This document shows, one piece after another, positions 38,015 through 46,571 of a stretch of DNA of 64,000 bases (within the stretch, counting starts at the first letter, position 1; each line of letters opens with the position of its first letter). The translations under genes were made by a program, and so were the position numbers. The stretch comes from Mycolicibacterium sp. lyk4-40-TYG-92 (GTDB lineage: Bacteria; Actinomycetota; Actinomycetes; Mycobacteriales; Mycobacteriaceae). The stretch spans positions 310,001-374,000 of the forward strand of contig NZ_JARVRX010000010.1 of NCBI RefSeq assembly GCF_030209435.1. The letters run 5' to 3'. The notes beneath the pieces were generated by a model. It worked only from the letters and a program-made list of their open reading frames with translations. It ran no database searches and was not told where the DNA came from.

Positions 38015-39859
38015 ATGTCTGACGGCGCGGCAATGATGCCGGCGATATGCCTCAACATGATCGTTCGCAACGAGGCGCATATCGTTCGCGAAGTCATCGA
38101 CTCCGTTGCCCCGTACATCACGTCTTGGGTCGTGGTCGACACCGGCTCCGCCGACGGTACGCAGGATGTCATCCGCAGCCACATGGCGGAACTCGGTATC
38201 CCCGGCGAGTTGCACGAACGGGTTTGGCTCAGTTCCGCACACAACCGAACAGAGGCGCTGAATCTCGCACGCGGGCACGGCGACTACATCCTCACCATCG
38301 ACGCCGATGACCTGTTGGTCGGTGCTCCCGACTTTCGCGGCCTGACCGCCGATGTCTATTGGCTGCGCATCCGCGATGGCCAGAGCTACTGGCGTCGCCA
38401 GCTATTCCGTGACGGGGTTTGCTGCCGCTTCGAGGGAGTGGTCCACGAATACGCCGCCTGCTCTGACGGGCTCGTTGAGGAGCGCATCCAAGGTGATTAT
38501 TACGTCGCGTCTCGGCGTCTCGGTGCCCGCAGCCTTGATCCGCTGAAATATGCGCGCGACCGAGATCTGCTGCTGGCGGCGGTCGAACGTAATCCCGGTG
38601 ACGACAGGTCCGTTTTCTATTTGGCGCAAAGCTATTTCGATCTAGGGGACCACGCCAACGCACTCTCTTGGTATGCCAAACGTGTCGAGATGGGGGGTTG
38701 GGACGAGGAGGTCTACTACTCCCTTTTCCGGGTTGCGGAGGCGATGTCTGAGCTGGGTATGCCCTGGCCGGCAGTGCAGGACGCGTATCTGCGGGCGTGG
38801 GAGTTCCGGCCGACCCGCGCTGAGCCTCTCCACGCGATTGCCCGGCAGTACCGTCTGCAGGAGCGGTATCACCCCGGGCATTTGTTCGCCGAACGCGCCG
38901 CCCGGATACCATTTCCGGAGGGTGAATCGCTCTTTGTCGGCCATGAGGTCTACACATGGCGAGCAATCGACGAGCAGGCGGTATGCGCGTCGATGCTCGG
39001 AAAGCACCTTGAGGCGTTCACATTGTGCCGGCAGTTGCTGGGCAGCGGAGAACTGGAGATCGCCCAGCAATGCGCGAACGTGGTCGCAGGGCAGACGATC
39101 CCCGGTGATGAGCGTGCTCGGATAGCGGCCAATCGCGACGTCGAGGTGCCGGCCTTGCTGACGGCAGTCACCGCGTATCCCAGCGAACGCGTGCACTGGT
39201 TGGCGGCGAATCCGTGTGATAGCGACGTCACGGTCAGCCTGGTAGCCGGCCCGGATCGCGAGGTCGCCGAACTGACTCTCAATTCGCTGGTGTGGTGCTG
39301 TCAAGATGTGGAGGTGGTCGGCCGGTTTCTGGTCATCGATGTCGGTCTGTCTGATCGGGACCGTCAGGTGCTCGCCGAACGCTATCCGTTCCTCGACTTC
39401 AAGCCGGGCAAAGTTGTTGGGGTTGATCAACTTTCAGAGATTCGGCGTCGGGTCAACGGTCGGTACTGGCTACACCTCGGCGAAGGCTGGCGGTTCTTCG
39501 CGCCTGAACGTCTCATCACCCGACTCACGGCGGTGCTGGAGGCAGAACCAGGCGTGGTCCAGGTCGGGATCAATTTCGAGGATGCCGATGAACTGACCGG
39601 CAGGACTGCGCCAGATGCTGTCGTGCAGCGTGGCGGCGACGCGGGGCGGTACGTGCTGACCGACACCTCGTCGAGCGGACCGTCGATGTTCGACCTTTCC
39701 CGATTCGATCAGACGGACACTGGCCGCGTGAGCGGGCCCCACGATCGCTCTTCAGCTCCGGGCTTCCGTACCGCAACACTCGATGAGGTGCTGTGTATCA
39801 GCGCCGTCCACCAACCATCGGTTCGCAAATCGGAAGGGCATCAATGCGTGTACTCGTAA
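38015..39859 (+). CDS. Glycosyltransferase (GT2) with TPR-like region
   Basis: About 614 residues. The N-terminal GT-A domain begins ICLNMIVRNEAHIVREVIDS and carries VVVDTGSADGTQD and the metal-binding IDADD, all typical of GT2 enzymes. A TPR-like helical region follows (RSVFYLAQSYFDLGDHANAL, WYAKRVEMGGW). The C-terminal third has a second, partly GT-like segment (ELTLNSLVWCCQDVEVVGRF) without a clear DxD. It may glycosylate a protein or envelope glycan; the Ser/Thr-rich protein encoded 1.7 kb downstream is a candidate acceptor, by position only. ATG 38015 is one of several possible starts. Confidence 0.7.
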   Translation: MSDGAAMMPAICLNMIVRNEAHIVREVIDSVAPYITSWVVVDTGSADGTQDVIRSHMAELGIPGELHERVWLSSAHNRTEALNLARGHGDYILTIDADDLLVGAPDFRGLTADVYWLRIRDGQSYWRRQLFRDGVCCRFEGVVHEYAACSDGLVEERIQGDYYVASRRLGARSLDPLKYARDRDLLLAAVERNPGDDRSVFYLAQSYFDLGDHANALSWYAKRVEMGGWDEEVYYSLFRVAEAMSELGMPWPAVQDAYLRAWEFRPTRAEPLHAIARQYRLQERYHPGHLFAERAARIPFPEGESLFVGHEVYTWRAIDEQAVCASMLGKHLEAFTLCRQLLGSGELEIAQQCANVVAGQTIPGDERARIAANRDVEVPALLTAVTAYPSERVHWLAANPCDSDVTVSLVAGPDREVAELTLNSLVWCCQDVEVVGRFLVIDVGLSDRDRQVLAERYPFLDFKPGKVVGVDQLSEIRRRVNGRYWLHLGEGWRFFAPERLITRLTAVLEAEPGVVQVGINFEDADELTGRTAPDAVVQRGGDAGRYVLTDTSSSGPSMFDLSRFDQTDTGRVSGPHDRSSAPGFRTATLDEVLCISAVHQPSVRKSEGHQCVYS

Positions 39860-40803
39860 CCGGGGGCACCGGTTTCATCGCGGGGTGGTGTATTACTGCA
39901 CTCCTCGCTCAGGGATACGAAGTATGCGCAACCGTCCGGAGCATCGATGGGGCGGAGCACCTGCGGACACTTTTCGCCGACCGAGTGACGTGTGCCGTGG
40001 CGGACTTGACGGCCGACGAGGGCTGGGCTTCTGCGATGGCCGGCATTGATCGTCTCCTACATATCGCCTCACCGTTGACGGGCGACGACATGCTGACACC
40101 GGCGCGCGACGGAACCACGCGAGTTTTGGAAGCTGCTGCAGCCGCCGGTATTTCGCGTGTAGTCGTGACGTCGAGCAGTGCGGCGGCGACGCCGGACAGT
40201 GGTGAGAGCGGTGTATTCGACGAAACGTTGTGGTCGGGTCCACAGGCAGCCGCGAGTGACGCTTATCGGGTCTCGAAAGTCCTCGGTGAGCGTGCCGCGT
40301 GGGACGTTGCCCGCAGACGCGGACTCGCGGTGACCACCGTTTTGCCCGGTGTTGTGTTCGGACCGCTGCTGTCGATGCGGAACGCCGCATCCGTCGACAT
40401 CATCGGCCGGATGCTCACCGGGATGCGGGGCGTGCCGAATATAGGGCTCAACATCGTGGATGTGCGTGATGTCGCGGATCTGCATATTCGCGCGCTGACG
40501 GACCCGCGGGCAATAGGTCAGCGGTACCTCGCGGTATCCGGGCCGATGTCGATTCCCGAGATCGCCGCGTACCTGCGTGCCCAGCTGGGTGATCGGGCCA
40601 AGAACGTTCCGACCCGCACGATCCCCAATTCCGTCATCAAGGCTCTCGCGAAGGTGAACCCCGAAATGCGAGCGATCTCTCCGTTTCTCGAGCGCAACTA
40701 CACCTATTCGAATGCCAAGGCCCGCTCACTCGGCTGGGAGCCGAGGCCGGTACGCGAGACCGTAATCGATTGTGCCGATTGCCTACTCGCAAATTCGTCG
40801 TAG
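39844..40803 (+). CDS. NAD-dependent epimerase/reductase (extended SDR)
   Basis: About 319 residues. It starts MRVLVTGGTGFIAGWCITAL, the extended-SDR nucleotide motif. Catalytic Ser is in VVVTSSSAAATP and YxxxK is YRVSK. It is closest in pattern to dihydroflavonol-4-reductase-like and 3-beta-HSD-like enzymes. AAGGG precedes ATG 39844. The start overlaps the end of the glycosyltransferase gene by 16 bases, so both are co-translated and may act on a shared sugar or lipid. Confidence 0.85.
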   Translation: MRVLVTGGTGFIAGWCITALLAQGYEVCATVRSIDGAEHLRTLFADRVTCAVADLTADEGWASAMAGIDRLLHIASPLTGDDMLTPARDGTTRVLEAAAAAGISRVVVTSSSAAATPDSGESGVFDETLWSGPQAAASDAYRVSKVLGERAAWDVARRRGLAVTTVLPGVVFGPLLSMRNAASVDIIGRMLTGMRGVPNIGLNIVDVRDVADLHIRALTDPRAIGQRYLAVSGPMSIPEIAAYLRAQLGDRAKNVPTRTIPNSVIKALAKVNPEMRAISPFLERNYTYSNAKARSLGWEPRPVRETVIDCADCLLANSS

Positions 40804-40808
40804 TGACG

Positions 40809-41201
40809 TCAGCCGTTGCTCGTTGACCCGACTGGTATGTGCGGCGCGCAGACACAGAACTCGTTGCCGGCCGGGTCGGTCATGACGGCAAAGGTGTTGG
40901 TGAACCCGTGCGAGATGTCGTCGTAGTAGCGCACCTGCGTGGCACCGAGCGACGTGAGTCGTGCTATCTCGGCGTTCAGATTGTCGAGGTGGTCGACATA
41001 CAGATCGAGATGCCACCGGTTCTTCACCGTTTTCGGTTCCGGCACGGCATGGAACAGTATCCGCGGGTGGACGCCCGTCGGGTCGACGAGCACCCACGGG
41101 AGGATCTTGGTGTAGCCCATAGTGGCGGACCAGAATTCCGCAAGTGCGTCGACGGCATCAGCGCCGCAGTCGACAGTGATTCCTACCGACTCGAACCTCA
41201 T
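40809..41201 (-). CDS. VOC/glyoxalase-like protein
   Basis: About 130 residues. Its single VOC domain has paired beta-alpha-beta-beta-beta units; GITVDCGADAVDALAEFW at the N-terminus and MTDPAGNEFCVC near the end are typical of the mycobacterial glyoxalase-like family. Putative metal ligands include His in RWHLDLYVDHL and Glu in GNEFC. ATG 41201 begins directly at the domain. It converges with the epimerase with a gap of 5 bp. Substrate unknown; probably a bystander. Confidence 0.8.
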   Translation of the reverse strand: MRFESVGITVDCGADAVDALAEFWSATMGYTKILPWVLVDPTGVHPRILFHAVPEPKTVKNRWHLDLYVDHLDNLNAEIARLTSLGATQVRYYDDISHGFTNTFAVMTDPAGNEFCVCAPHIPVGSTSNG

Positions 41202-41452
41202 CCCAGTCAAAATAGCGGCTGGTGCGGGGCCGGTCCAGCCGACTGTTCCAAGCGTCAAAGTGCAGAGTGTGCCCTGAGGTTCGAGCGCAAATGGATAAAA
41301 ATCATCTGCGATGATGATTATCAGGACTTCTTTGTCCCTCGGCGGGCTTTGGTTTCGATATTGCCGGACGCTCCCAAGAATTCCGTCAATGGCGTCAATT
41401 TCGTTGGGCTACAGGATAATCAGCGAGGGTGGCCCCTGGCTTTGCGGCAAAT

Positions 41453-41504
41453 ATGGGCAATTTATCCCCATGTGCTCGGACTGCCTGACAATTGATAATT
41501 ACGC
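41453..41504 (+). promoter_or_regulatory. Conserved promoter module, copy 2
   Basis: ATGGGCAATTTATCCC (41453-41468, extended CCATG) and ATTGATAATTACGC (41491-41504) repeat the two blocks at 36149-36200 with identical 38-bp spacing and a similar distance to the start codon (68 versus 72 bp). The intergenic region 41202-41558 holds no gene. Confidence 0.65.
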
Positions 41505-41558
41505 CCTGGGATTACTCGGTCTCACAGTGGCTGATGCTCCGCACGGAAGGATGCGACT

Positions 41559-42797
41559 GTGCGCACGACCACCAACGCGGTATTGCCGACGGTGTCTGGA
41601 ACGCAGAACGCGCCGCCCGGAAAGGCCGGCGCGAGGTTCATGCGCGGACGCAGACCTATCGCGGTCCTGCTGTACTTTCCTGTAATCCTTTGCTCCACAG
41701 CCGGTATCGTCGTGCTTTCGCCGCAGGCAAACGCCTGTTCGTGCACCACACACAATCCTCCGCCACTCCACACCACCACAGGCCCTCCGGTAAGCCCCCC
41801 TGGATCGAGCGGTGCCGGCACCACCGCCGGTGGTCCCGGGTCGCCGTCTTGGGGTTCCGGAACTACGTTGGTCTGCAACTTCATCACCTGTCAGACCGCG
41901 AGTTCAACGTCGGATTCCTCGACGTCGGATTCGTCGACGTCGAGTTCCACGACGTCTGGTTCGTCGGGTAGTTCGGGGTCCCAGGACACGACGACTACCG
42001 GGTCGTCGTCTGGTTCGACTACGTCGAATTCCTCTTCGTCTAGTTCCACGACGGCTAGTTCCACGACGTCTAGTTCCACGACGTCCGGTTCGTCCGGCAT
42101 CTCGCTGTCACAGAACACGACGACCACGGTGTCGGCGACGACCGGTTCGACTACTGGTGGTTCCTCGTCATCTAGTTCGGCGACGACCGGTTCGACGACG
42201 TCAAGTTCGACGACGTCCGGTTCCACGACGTCTGTATCCAGCGGTCAAAGTTCGTCCGGAACAACCGCGTCCGGCTCTAGCTCTACCACGAACAGCTCGT
42301 CTGGCTCGGGTACGAGCAGTAGCAGCACTACTGGGGTAATCAGGGTCAAATTGCGCTTGGGCACCGATCTTCCCCAGAGTGGGCCCGGAGATTGGTTAGG
42401 CGGGGTGTCCGCCGTCGGCGGTGCAATAGGACAGGTGAGTCGGTCGCCGTGGGTACAGGCACCGCCTTGCTCGTGTCCGCACATACCTCCTGTGGTGCTA
42501 CCAACGCCTTCCGCCATATCAGCCACCGGGGGATGGTCGCCGCAGCCGGTTTCGGTTCCGCAGACTGAACCGATAGTTGTGACTGTGCCGGTCATTGAGT
42601 CGCCGATCAGGGAGCCGGAAAGGATTCGGCCGTCAGCGCAGTCGCAGGTGCGCAATTTGCCGGTCGTGTTGATGAGCACCGTTGGCAATGGATTTTCCGC
42701 GGTGATCATCATCTTGGTCTTATTGACCATTGGGCTTTGGTATTTCGGCAATCGGGTGATTGCCCAACTGACGGTTCGGCGAGCGCCTGATGCGTAA
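41559..42797 (+). CDS. Ser/Thr-rich wall-spanning protein
   Basis: 412 residues from GTG 41559 with GGAAGGA upstream. The N-terminal signal-like segment ends QANA before CSC. About 150 residues consisting almost only of Ser, Thr and Gly follow (roughly 110-260). A conserved patch (DWLGGVSAVGGAIG, PPCSCP) then leads to a Pro-rich spacer and a C-terminal helix (FSAVIIILVLLTIGLWYF). The ends are paralogous to the protein at 36259 while the centre is a different low-complexity stalk. The Ser/Thr tract resembles mucin-like stalks and would be a good O-mannosylation substrate. Role unknown. Confidence 0.7.
   Translation: MRTTTNAVLPTVSGTQNAPPGKAGARFMRGRRPIAVLLYFPVILCSTAGIVVLSPQANACSCTTHNPPPLHTTTGPPVSPPGSSGAGTTAGGPGSPSWGSGTTLVCNFITCQTASSTSDSSTSDSSTSSSTTSGSSGSSGSQDTTTTGSSSGSTTSNSSSSSSTTASSTTSSSTTSGSSGISLSQNTTTTVSATTGSTTGGSSSSSSATTGSTTSSSTTSGSTTSVSSGQSSSGTTASGSSSTTNSSSGSGTSSSSTTGVIRVKLRLGTDLPQSGPGDWLGGVSAVGGAIGQVSRSPWVQAPPCSCPHIPPVVLPTPSAISATGGWSPQPVSVPQTEPIVVTVPVIESPIREPERIRPSAQSQVRNLPVVLMSTVGNGFSAVIIILVLLTIGLWYFGNRVIAQLTVRRAPDA
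41890..42330 (+). repeat. Imperfect tandem repeat encoding Ser/Thr/Gly tract
   Basis: Short units such as TCGACGTCGGATTCG and ACGACGTCTAGTTCC (about 15 bases) recur with variation through about 440 bp. Each encodes Ser/Thr-rich pentads. Such arrays expand and shrink by slippage, so stalk length may vary between strains. The long antisense frame here is a by-product. Confidence 0.7.
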
Positions 42798-42851
42798 GTC
42801 CCTCCATCAGGCTCAACGACAGCACCCCGGGTGCGCCCTCGCGACCTGCGC

Positions 42852-42900
42852 GTTGACCGTTTGTTGAGCAGATTCGGCCGGGCGTTGAGTGCACGTTGAG
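42852..42900. promoter_or_regulatory. Helically phased GTTGA direct repeats
   Basis: GTTGA occurs at 42852, 42863, 42884 and 42895 (three followed by G), at intervals of 11, 21 and 11 bp, so all copies face the same side of the helix. They end 55 bp upstream of the LuxR-type regulator start and are a candidate cooperative binding site. Confidence 0.5.
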
Positions 42901-42954
42901 CCCGCTGCGGATAGTTGTTTTCGACGTCCGACCGCTCAAATCGAAGGTTGATCG

Positions 42955-43581
42955 ATGCAGCAGCGAGTTTGTACATACGTATACGCCGATGATCCGATCC
43001 TGCAGGCCGGTGTGGTCAGTCAGCTTCGGCAGAGGCCGGAAATCGATATCGTGGCGGCCGCTGAGCTGAGCCGGGCAGACGTCGCGGTCGCGGTCGCGGA
43101 CTCGCTCGACGCTGAGACGCTGCGCGTCCTACAAGCCTTGCAGAGGGCCGACATCGAGCACACCGTTCTGGTTACCAGTGCCATCGATGACAACACGGTC
43201 GTAAGTGCGGCTGAGGTGGGCGTAAGTGGCTTGCTGCGGCGGTCGGACGCGACCCCCGACGTACTTGTGCGGACCATCCAGCAGGTGGCCAATGGCGACG
43301 GGGTGCTGCCCTCTGACCTGCTCGGGACGCTGTTGGGCCAGGTAGGCCGGCTGCAGCGGCAGCTGTTGTCGCCGCAGGGGCTGACGTTCTCTGGGCTCAC
43401 GGACCGGGAAACCGCGGTACTGCGCCTCATCGCGGATGGCCACGACACCAACGAGATCGCCCAGCAGCTGTGCTACAGCCAACGAACGGTGAAGAACGTC
43501 TTGCACGACGTCACGACGCGACTGCAGCTCCGCAACCGTTCGCATGCGGTGGCATACGCAGTCCGTGCTGGACTGATCTAA
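42955..43581 (+). CDS. NarL/LuxR-type regulator with degenerate receiver
   Basis: 208 residues. The N-terminal half has a receiver-like fold with the acidic pair DD near residue 12, but no clear phospho-acceptor Asp: the strand reads RADVAVAVADSLD. The C-terminal LuxR HTH is clear (LTDRETAVLRLIADGHDTNE, then IAQQLCYSQRTVKNVLHDV). It is probably an atypical regulator that does not need phosphorylation. No histidine kinase is nearby. It sits immediately before the injection-system operon, is preceded by four phased GTTGA repeats, and is a good candidate for local control. Confidence 0.85.
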   Translation: MQQRVCTYVYADDPILQAGVVSQLRQRPEIDIVAAAELSRADVAVAVADSLDAETLRVLQALQRADIEHTVLVTSAIDDNTVVSAAEVGVSGLLRRSDATPDVLVRTIQQVANGDGVLPSDLLGTLLGQVGRLQRQLLSPQGLTFSGLTDRETAVLRLIADGHDTNEIAQQLCYSQRTVKNVLHDVTTRLQLRNRSHAVAYAVRAGLI

Positions 43582-43590
43582 GTGCTGAAT

Positions 43591-43604
43591 TGCCCTTTCG
43601 GGCA
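43591..43604. promoter_or_regulatory. TGCCC-N4-GGGCA dyad
   Basis: TGCCC-TTTC-GGGCA lies 64-78 bp upstream of the DUF4255 gene; the flanking T/A extends the stem to six pairs. The same dyad occurs twice before the sheath operon (54832, 54894). It could be an operator or, as RNA, a short hairpin. Confidence 0.5.
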
Positions 43605-43668
43605 ACAATTCCTGCCCTGATGGCGGAACCAGTGCCCGTTCCGCGGAAGCTCCCGTCGCGCGACGGTG

Positions 43669-44538
43669 ATGACTGTGATTTCTGACGTCGACGAGGCGCT
43701 GAAGAAGTTGATCAGCAGTGAAGCGGTCAACCATGCTGATGTCGAAGTGGTGTTCGACGCACCGACCAAGGATTGGGCTGCGCGGCGCAGCGGACCCACC
43801 ATCGATGTCTATCTGTACGACATTCGCGAGGATCTCCGCCGGCGCGAACGGGGCATGATCAATGAGTACCGCGAGAACATCGTCGTCTCAAGACACTTGC
43901 CCCCACGATATTTCAAATTGTCGTATCTCGTCGCGGCGTGGACCCAGCGTCCCGAGGATGAGCATCGGCTGCTGGCATCGCTGTTGCGTTGTTTCCTGCG
44001 ATACGAGGCGCTGCCTCAGCATGTACTGAGTGAATCTCTGCGTGGGATGGGCCTGCCGGTGCCCGTGAGCGTAGCGCTGCCACCTCCGGAGGACCGCTCG
44101 TTCGCCGACGTGTGGACCGCACTCGGCGGTGAATTGAAGCCCTCACTGGATGTGGTGGTGACCACTCCGATCGATACGGGTCGACACTTCTTGGCCGCCG
44201 CGCCGGTCAAGTTCCCGCCCACGCTGACCCTGCAGGGCCTTGCCGACAGTGCGCCGCCGGAGACGCGGCAGCGCGGCCTGACAGAGACCGCCTTGGGCGT
44301 GTCCGACGAGGTGGGAGCGACCGACGCCGATCCGGCACAGACAGATTCGGCGCGGAGAGAATACGCGGGGAAGCGACAAGCCGGGCAAGGGCAAGGACAA
44401 GCGGGTTCCGAAGGAGTTGCCGGAGCCGCGGCGGCAGGAGACACGTCGTCAGCGTCGACGGCGAGTGGGTCGGCGGCTTCAGACATGTCAATCCGGATGC
44501 GCAAGCGGCGGCCGAATTCCGGAGGGCCGACAAAGTGA
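43669..44538 (+). CDS. DUF4255 contractile-tail terminator-like protein
   Basis: About 289 residues. The N-terminal 190 residues form a DUF4255 domain: ISDVDEALKKLI at the start, VDVYLYDIRED-like TIDVYLYDIREDLRRRE, LSYLVAAWTQRPEDEHRLL and QHVLSESLRG are its landmarks. DUF4255 proteins are the Pvc16/Afp16-type tail terminator/assembly factor of contractile injection systems, capping sheath and tube. The last 90 residues are disordered and Ala/Gly/Ser-rich. The AAA+ gene overlaps its stop (GTGA). Confidence 0.85.
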   Translation: MTVISDVDEALKKLISSEAVNHADVEVVFDAPTKDWAARRSGPTIDVYLYDIREDLRRRERGMINEYRENIVVSRHLPPRYFKLSYLVAAWTQRPEDEHRLLASLLRCFLRYEALPQHVLSESLRGMGLPVPVSVALPPPEDRSFADVWTALGGELKPSLDVVVTTPIDTGRHFLAAAPVKFPPTLTLQGLADSAPPETRQRGLTETALGVSDEVGATDADPAQTDSARREYAGKRQAGQGQGQAGSEGVAGAAAAGDTSSASTASGSAASDMSIRMRKRRPNSGGPTK

Positions 44539-46571
44539 CGGGATCGGCGGCCGTTGCCATGGACAGCCGGGCATACCTGCTCGGCTGGGCGACGGTCGTG
44601 GAAGAACGGGTCAGGACTCTCGTCGCCCACCGGCGAAGTGTGGATCCCACGCCAGACGACCAGTTTCGTGGTCTCTACATCAGCGACGCCACCGTCGATG
44701 CCTTGTTGGGGGAGCGGCAGCGACCCCCGCGGTTCGACTCGGCCCGTCGAGACCTCTTGGAGAGCAACGCCGATAGCGCTGAAGCGGCGGGCGCCGTCCT
44801 GCGACTGCGGGCTTTGGCACGCACTGCAGGTTTGACAGCTGACGACGTCGAGCTGTTGGTCATCGCGCTGCTTCCCGACTTGGATTCTCGGTTCGAGCGC
44901 TTCTACGGCTACCTCAATGACGATGTGACGCGGCGGCGTGCGACGGTCGGATTGGCACTGGAGTTGGCCGACCTCTCGCCGCTGGATGCAGCGGCGCGGG
45001 CGCGATTGTCGCCCGGGGCGCCACTCGTCGACCTCGCGCTGGTGCTCATCGAGGAACAAGAGCGGCCGTTCCTCACCCGCGGCCTTCGTGTCCCGGATCG
45101 AGTCAGCGCGCACCTGCTGGGCGACGACGAGCCCGATTCCGCATTGACCGGGCTGCTCACCGAACCGCACCGCAACGTCACCGATCAATCGACTGCGCTC
45201 GCGAAGGCTCTGCTGGCGGGGCAACGGTTCTATTACCTGCGAGAGACCGGAGGCTGTTCCGGAGCCGCGATTGCGGCCGACGGTCTGTACAAGGCCGACC
45301 GACCGGTCCTGCTGTGCGACGCACGTCGTCTGGTAGCGGCTGGTGATCCCGCGATAGCCGTCGCCGTGCTGGGGCGCGAGGCAGTTCTTGGCGGTGCGGG
45401 ATTGGTGATCTCGCCGGTCGAGCCACTGTCGGAGCACGCTGCGCGAGTCATGCCGCTCCTGGCTCGGCTACCGGTGCCGGTAGTGCTCGTCGGTACGTCG
45501 GCATGGGACCCCGCATGGTCCGACGATGTCCCGTTGGTCGTGGAAACGGCCCGGCTGACCACGTCAGAGCGCACGGAATTGTGGAAGCGACAGCTCGGAG
45601 CGCTCGCCGATACCGTCGATGTCGACGATCTGGCGTCCCAGTTTGCCTTCGGGCCGAAAGAGGTTGCCGCGGCGATCGATTCGGCGCATGCGGCGGCGCG
45701 ACTCGATGGTGGCACACCGACCAATGCTGAATTGCGCCGCGGTGCACGACTACAGAATGCGGCGGGGCTCGAGCGGCTCTCTCGTCGCGTGGCACCCGGC
45801 GTCTCGTGGGACGACCTGGTTCTGCCTGACAACACGCTCGAGCAGTTGCAGGAGTTGACGGTTCGAGCACGGTATCGGGAACGGGTGCTGCGGGACTGGC
45901 GGATGCGCCCCGGCGGGGGCCGAGGCAGCGGTGTCACAGCACTTTTCGCAGGGGACTCCGGCACCGGTAAGACGATGGCGGCCGAAGTGATCGCCGGCGA
46001 CCTCGGGCTCGATCTGTATGCGGTGGACCTCGCGACGGTCGTCGACAAATATATCGGCGAGACGGAGAAGAACCTGGAGCGAATCTTCACCGAAGCATCC
46101 AACGTGTCGGCGGTGCTGCTGTTCGACGAGGCCGACGCGATCTTCGGCAAGCGCAGTGAGGTTCGCGATGCGCACGATCGGTACGCCAACATCGAGAGCG
46201 CCTATCTGCTGCAACGGATGGAGTCGTTCGACGGCGTAGCCATTCTGGCCACCAACCTGCGGGCCAATCTTGACGACGCGTTCACCCGGCGGCTGGACAT
46301 GGTTGTCGACTTTCCGATGCCCGACGAACAGGCGCGGCTGGCGCTGTGGAAGCGGTGCCTGGAGGGGCCGGTCCCGGCGGGGACCGACCTTCGGCTCAAC
46401 GTCTTCGCTGATGCATTCCCGTTGGCCGGAGGCAATATTCGGTCGGCGGCGATCACCGCCGCCTACATGGCGGCGGGATCCGGCCGCGACATCGATGTCG
46501 AGCATCTGACCGCCGCAATACACCGCGAGTACCGCAAACAGGGCCGGCTGTTGCCGACAACCGGATCATGA
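44535..46571 (+). CDS. AAA+ ATPase of the contractile injection system
   Basis: 678 residues. The N-terminal half is a helical/degenerate ATPase-like region. The C-terminal AAA+ module has Walker A GDSGTGKT, Walker B LLFDEADAIFGKR, sensor 1 in ILATNLRANLD and an arginine-finger region in AFTRRLD. It matches Pvc15/Afp15-type ATPases found in virtually all eCIS loci and thought to assist assembly or cargo loading. GTG 44535 overlaps the DUF4255 stop, and its own stop overlaps the next gene (ATGA), so three genes are translationally coupled. Confidence 0.92.
   Translation: MTGSAAVAMDSRAYLLGWATVVEERVRTLVAHRRSVDPTPDDQFRGLYISDATVDALLGERQRPPRFDSARRDLLESNADSAEAAGAVLRLRALARTAGLTADDVELLVIALLPDLDSRFERFYGYLNDDVTRRRATVGLALELADLSPLDAAARARLSPGAPLVDLALVLIEEQERPFLTRGLRVPDRVSAHLLGDDEPDSALTGLLTEPHRNVTDQSTALAKALLAGQRFYYLRETGGCSGAAIAADGLYKADRPVLLCDARRLVAAGDPAIAVAVLGREAVLGGAGLVISPVEPLSEHAARVMPLLARLPVPVVLVGTSAWDPAWSDDVPLVVETARLTTSERTELWKRQLGALADTVDVDDLASQFAFGPKEVAAAIDSAHAAARLDGGTPTNAELRRGARLQNAAGLERLSRRVAPGVSWDDLVLPDNTLEQLQELTVRARYRERVLRDWRMRPGGGRGSGVTALFAGDSGTGKTMAAEVIAGDLGLDLYAVDLATVVDKYIGETEKNLERIFTEASNVSAVLLFDEADAIFGKRSEVRDAHDRYANIESAYLLQRMESFDGVAILATNLRANLDDAFTRRLDMVVDFPMPDEQARLALWKRCLEGPVPAGTDLRLNVFADAFPLAGGNIRSAAITAAYMAAGSGRDIDVEHLTAAIHREYRKQGRLLPTTGS

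Noticed and set aside
41891..42226. Minus-strand ORF rich in Val/Glu/Asp/Pro
   Set aside because: It is the mirror of the Ser/Thr-coding repeat on the plus strand, with no start context.
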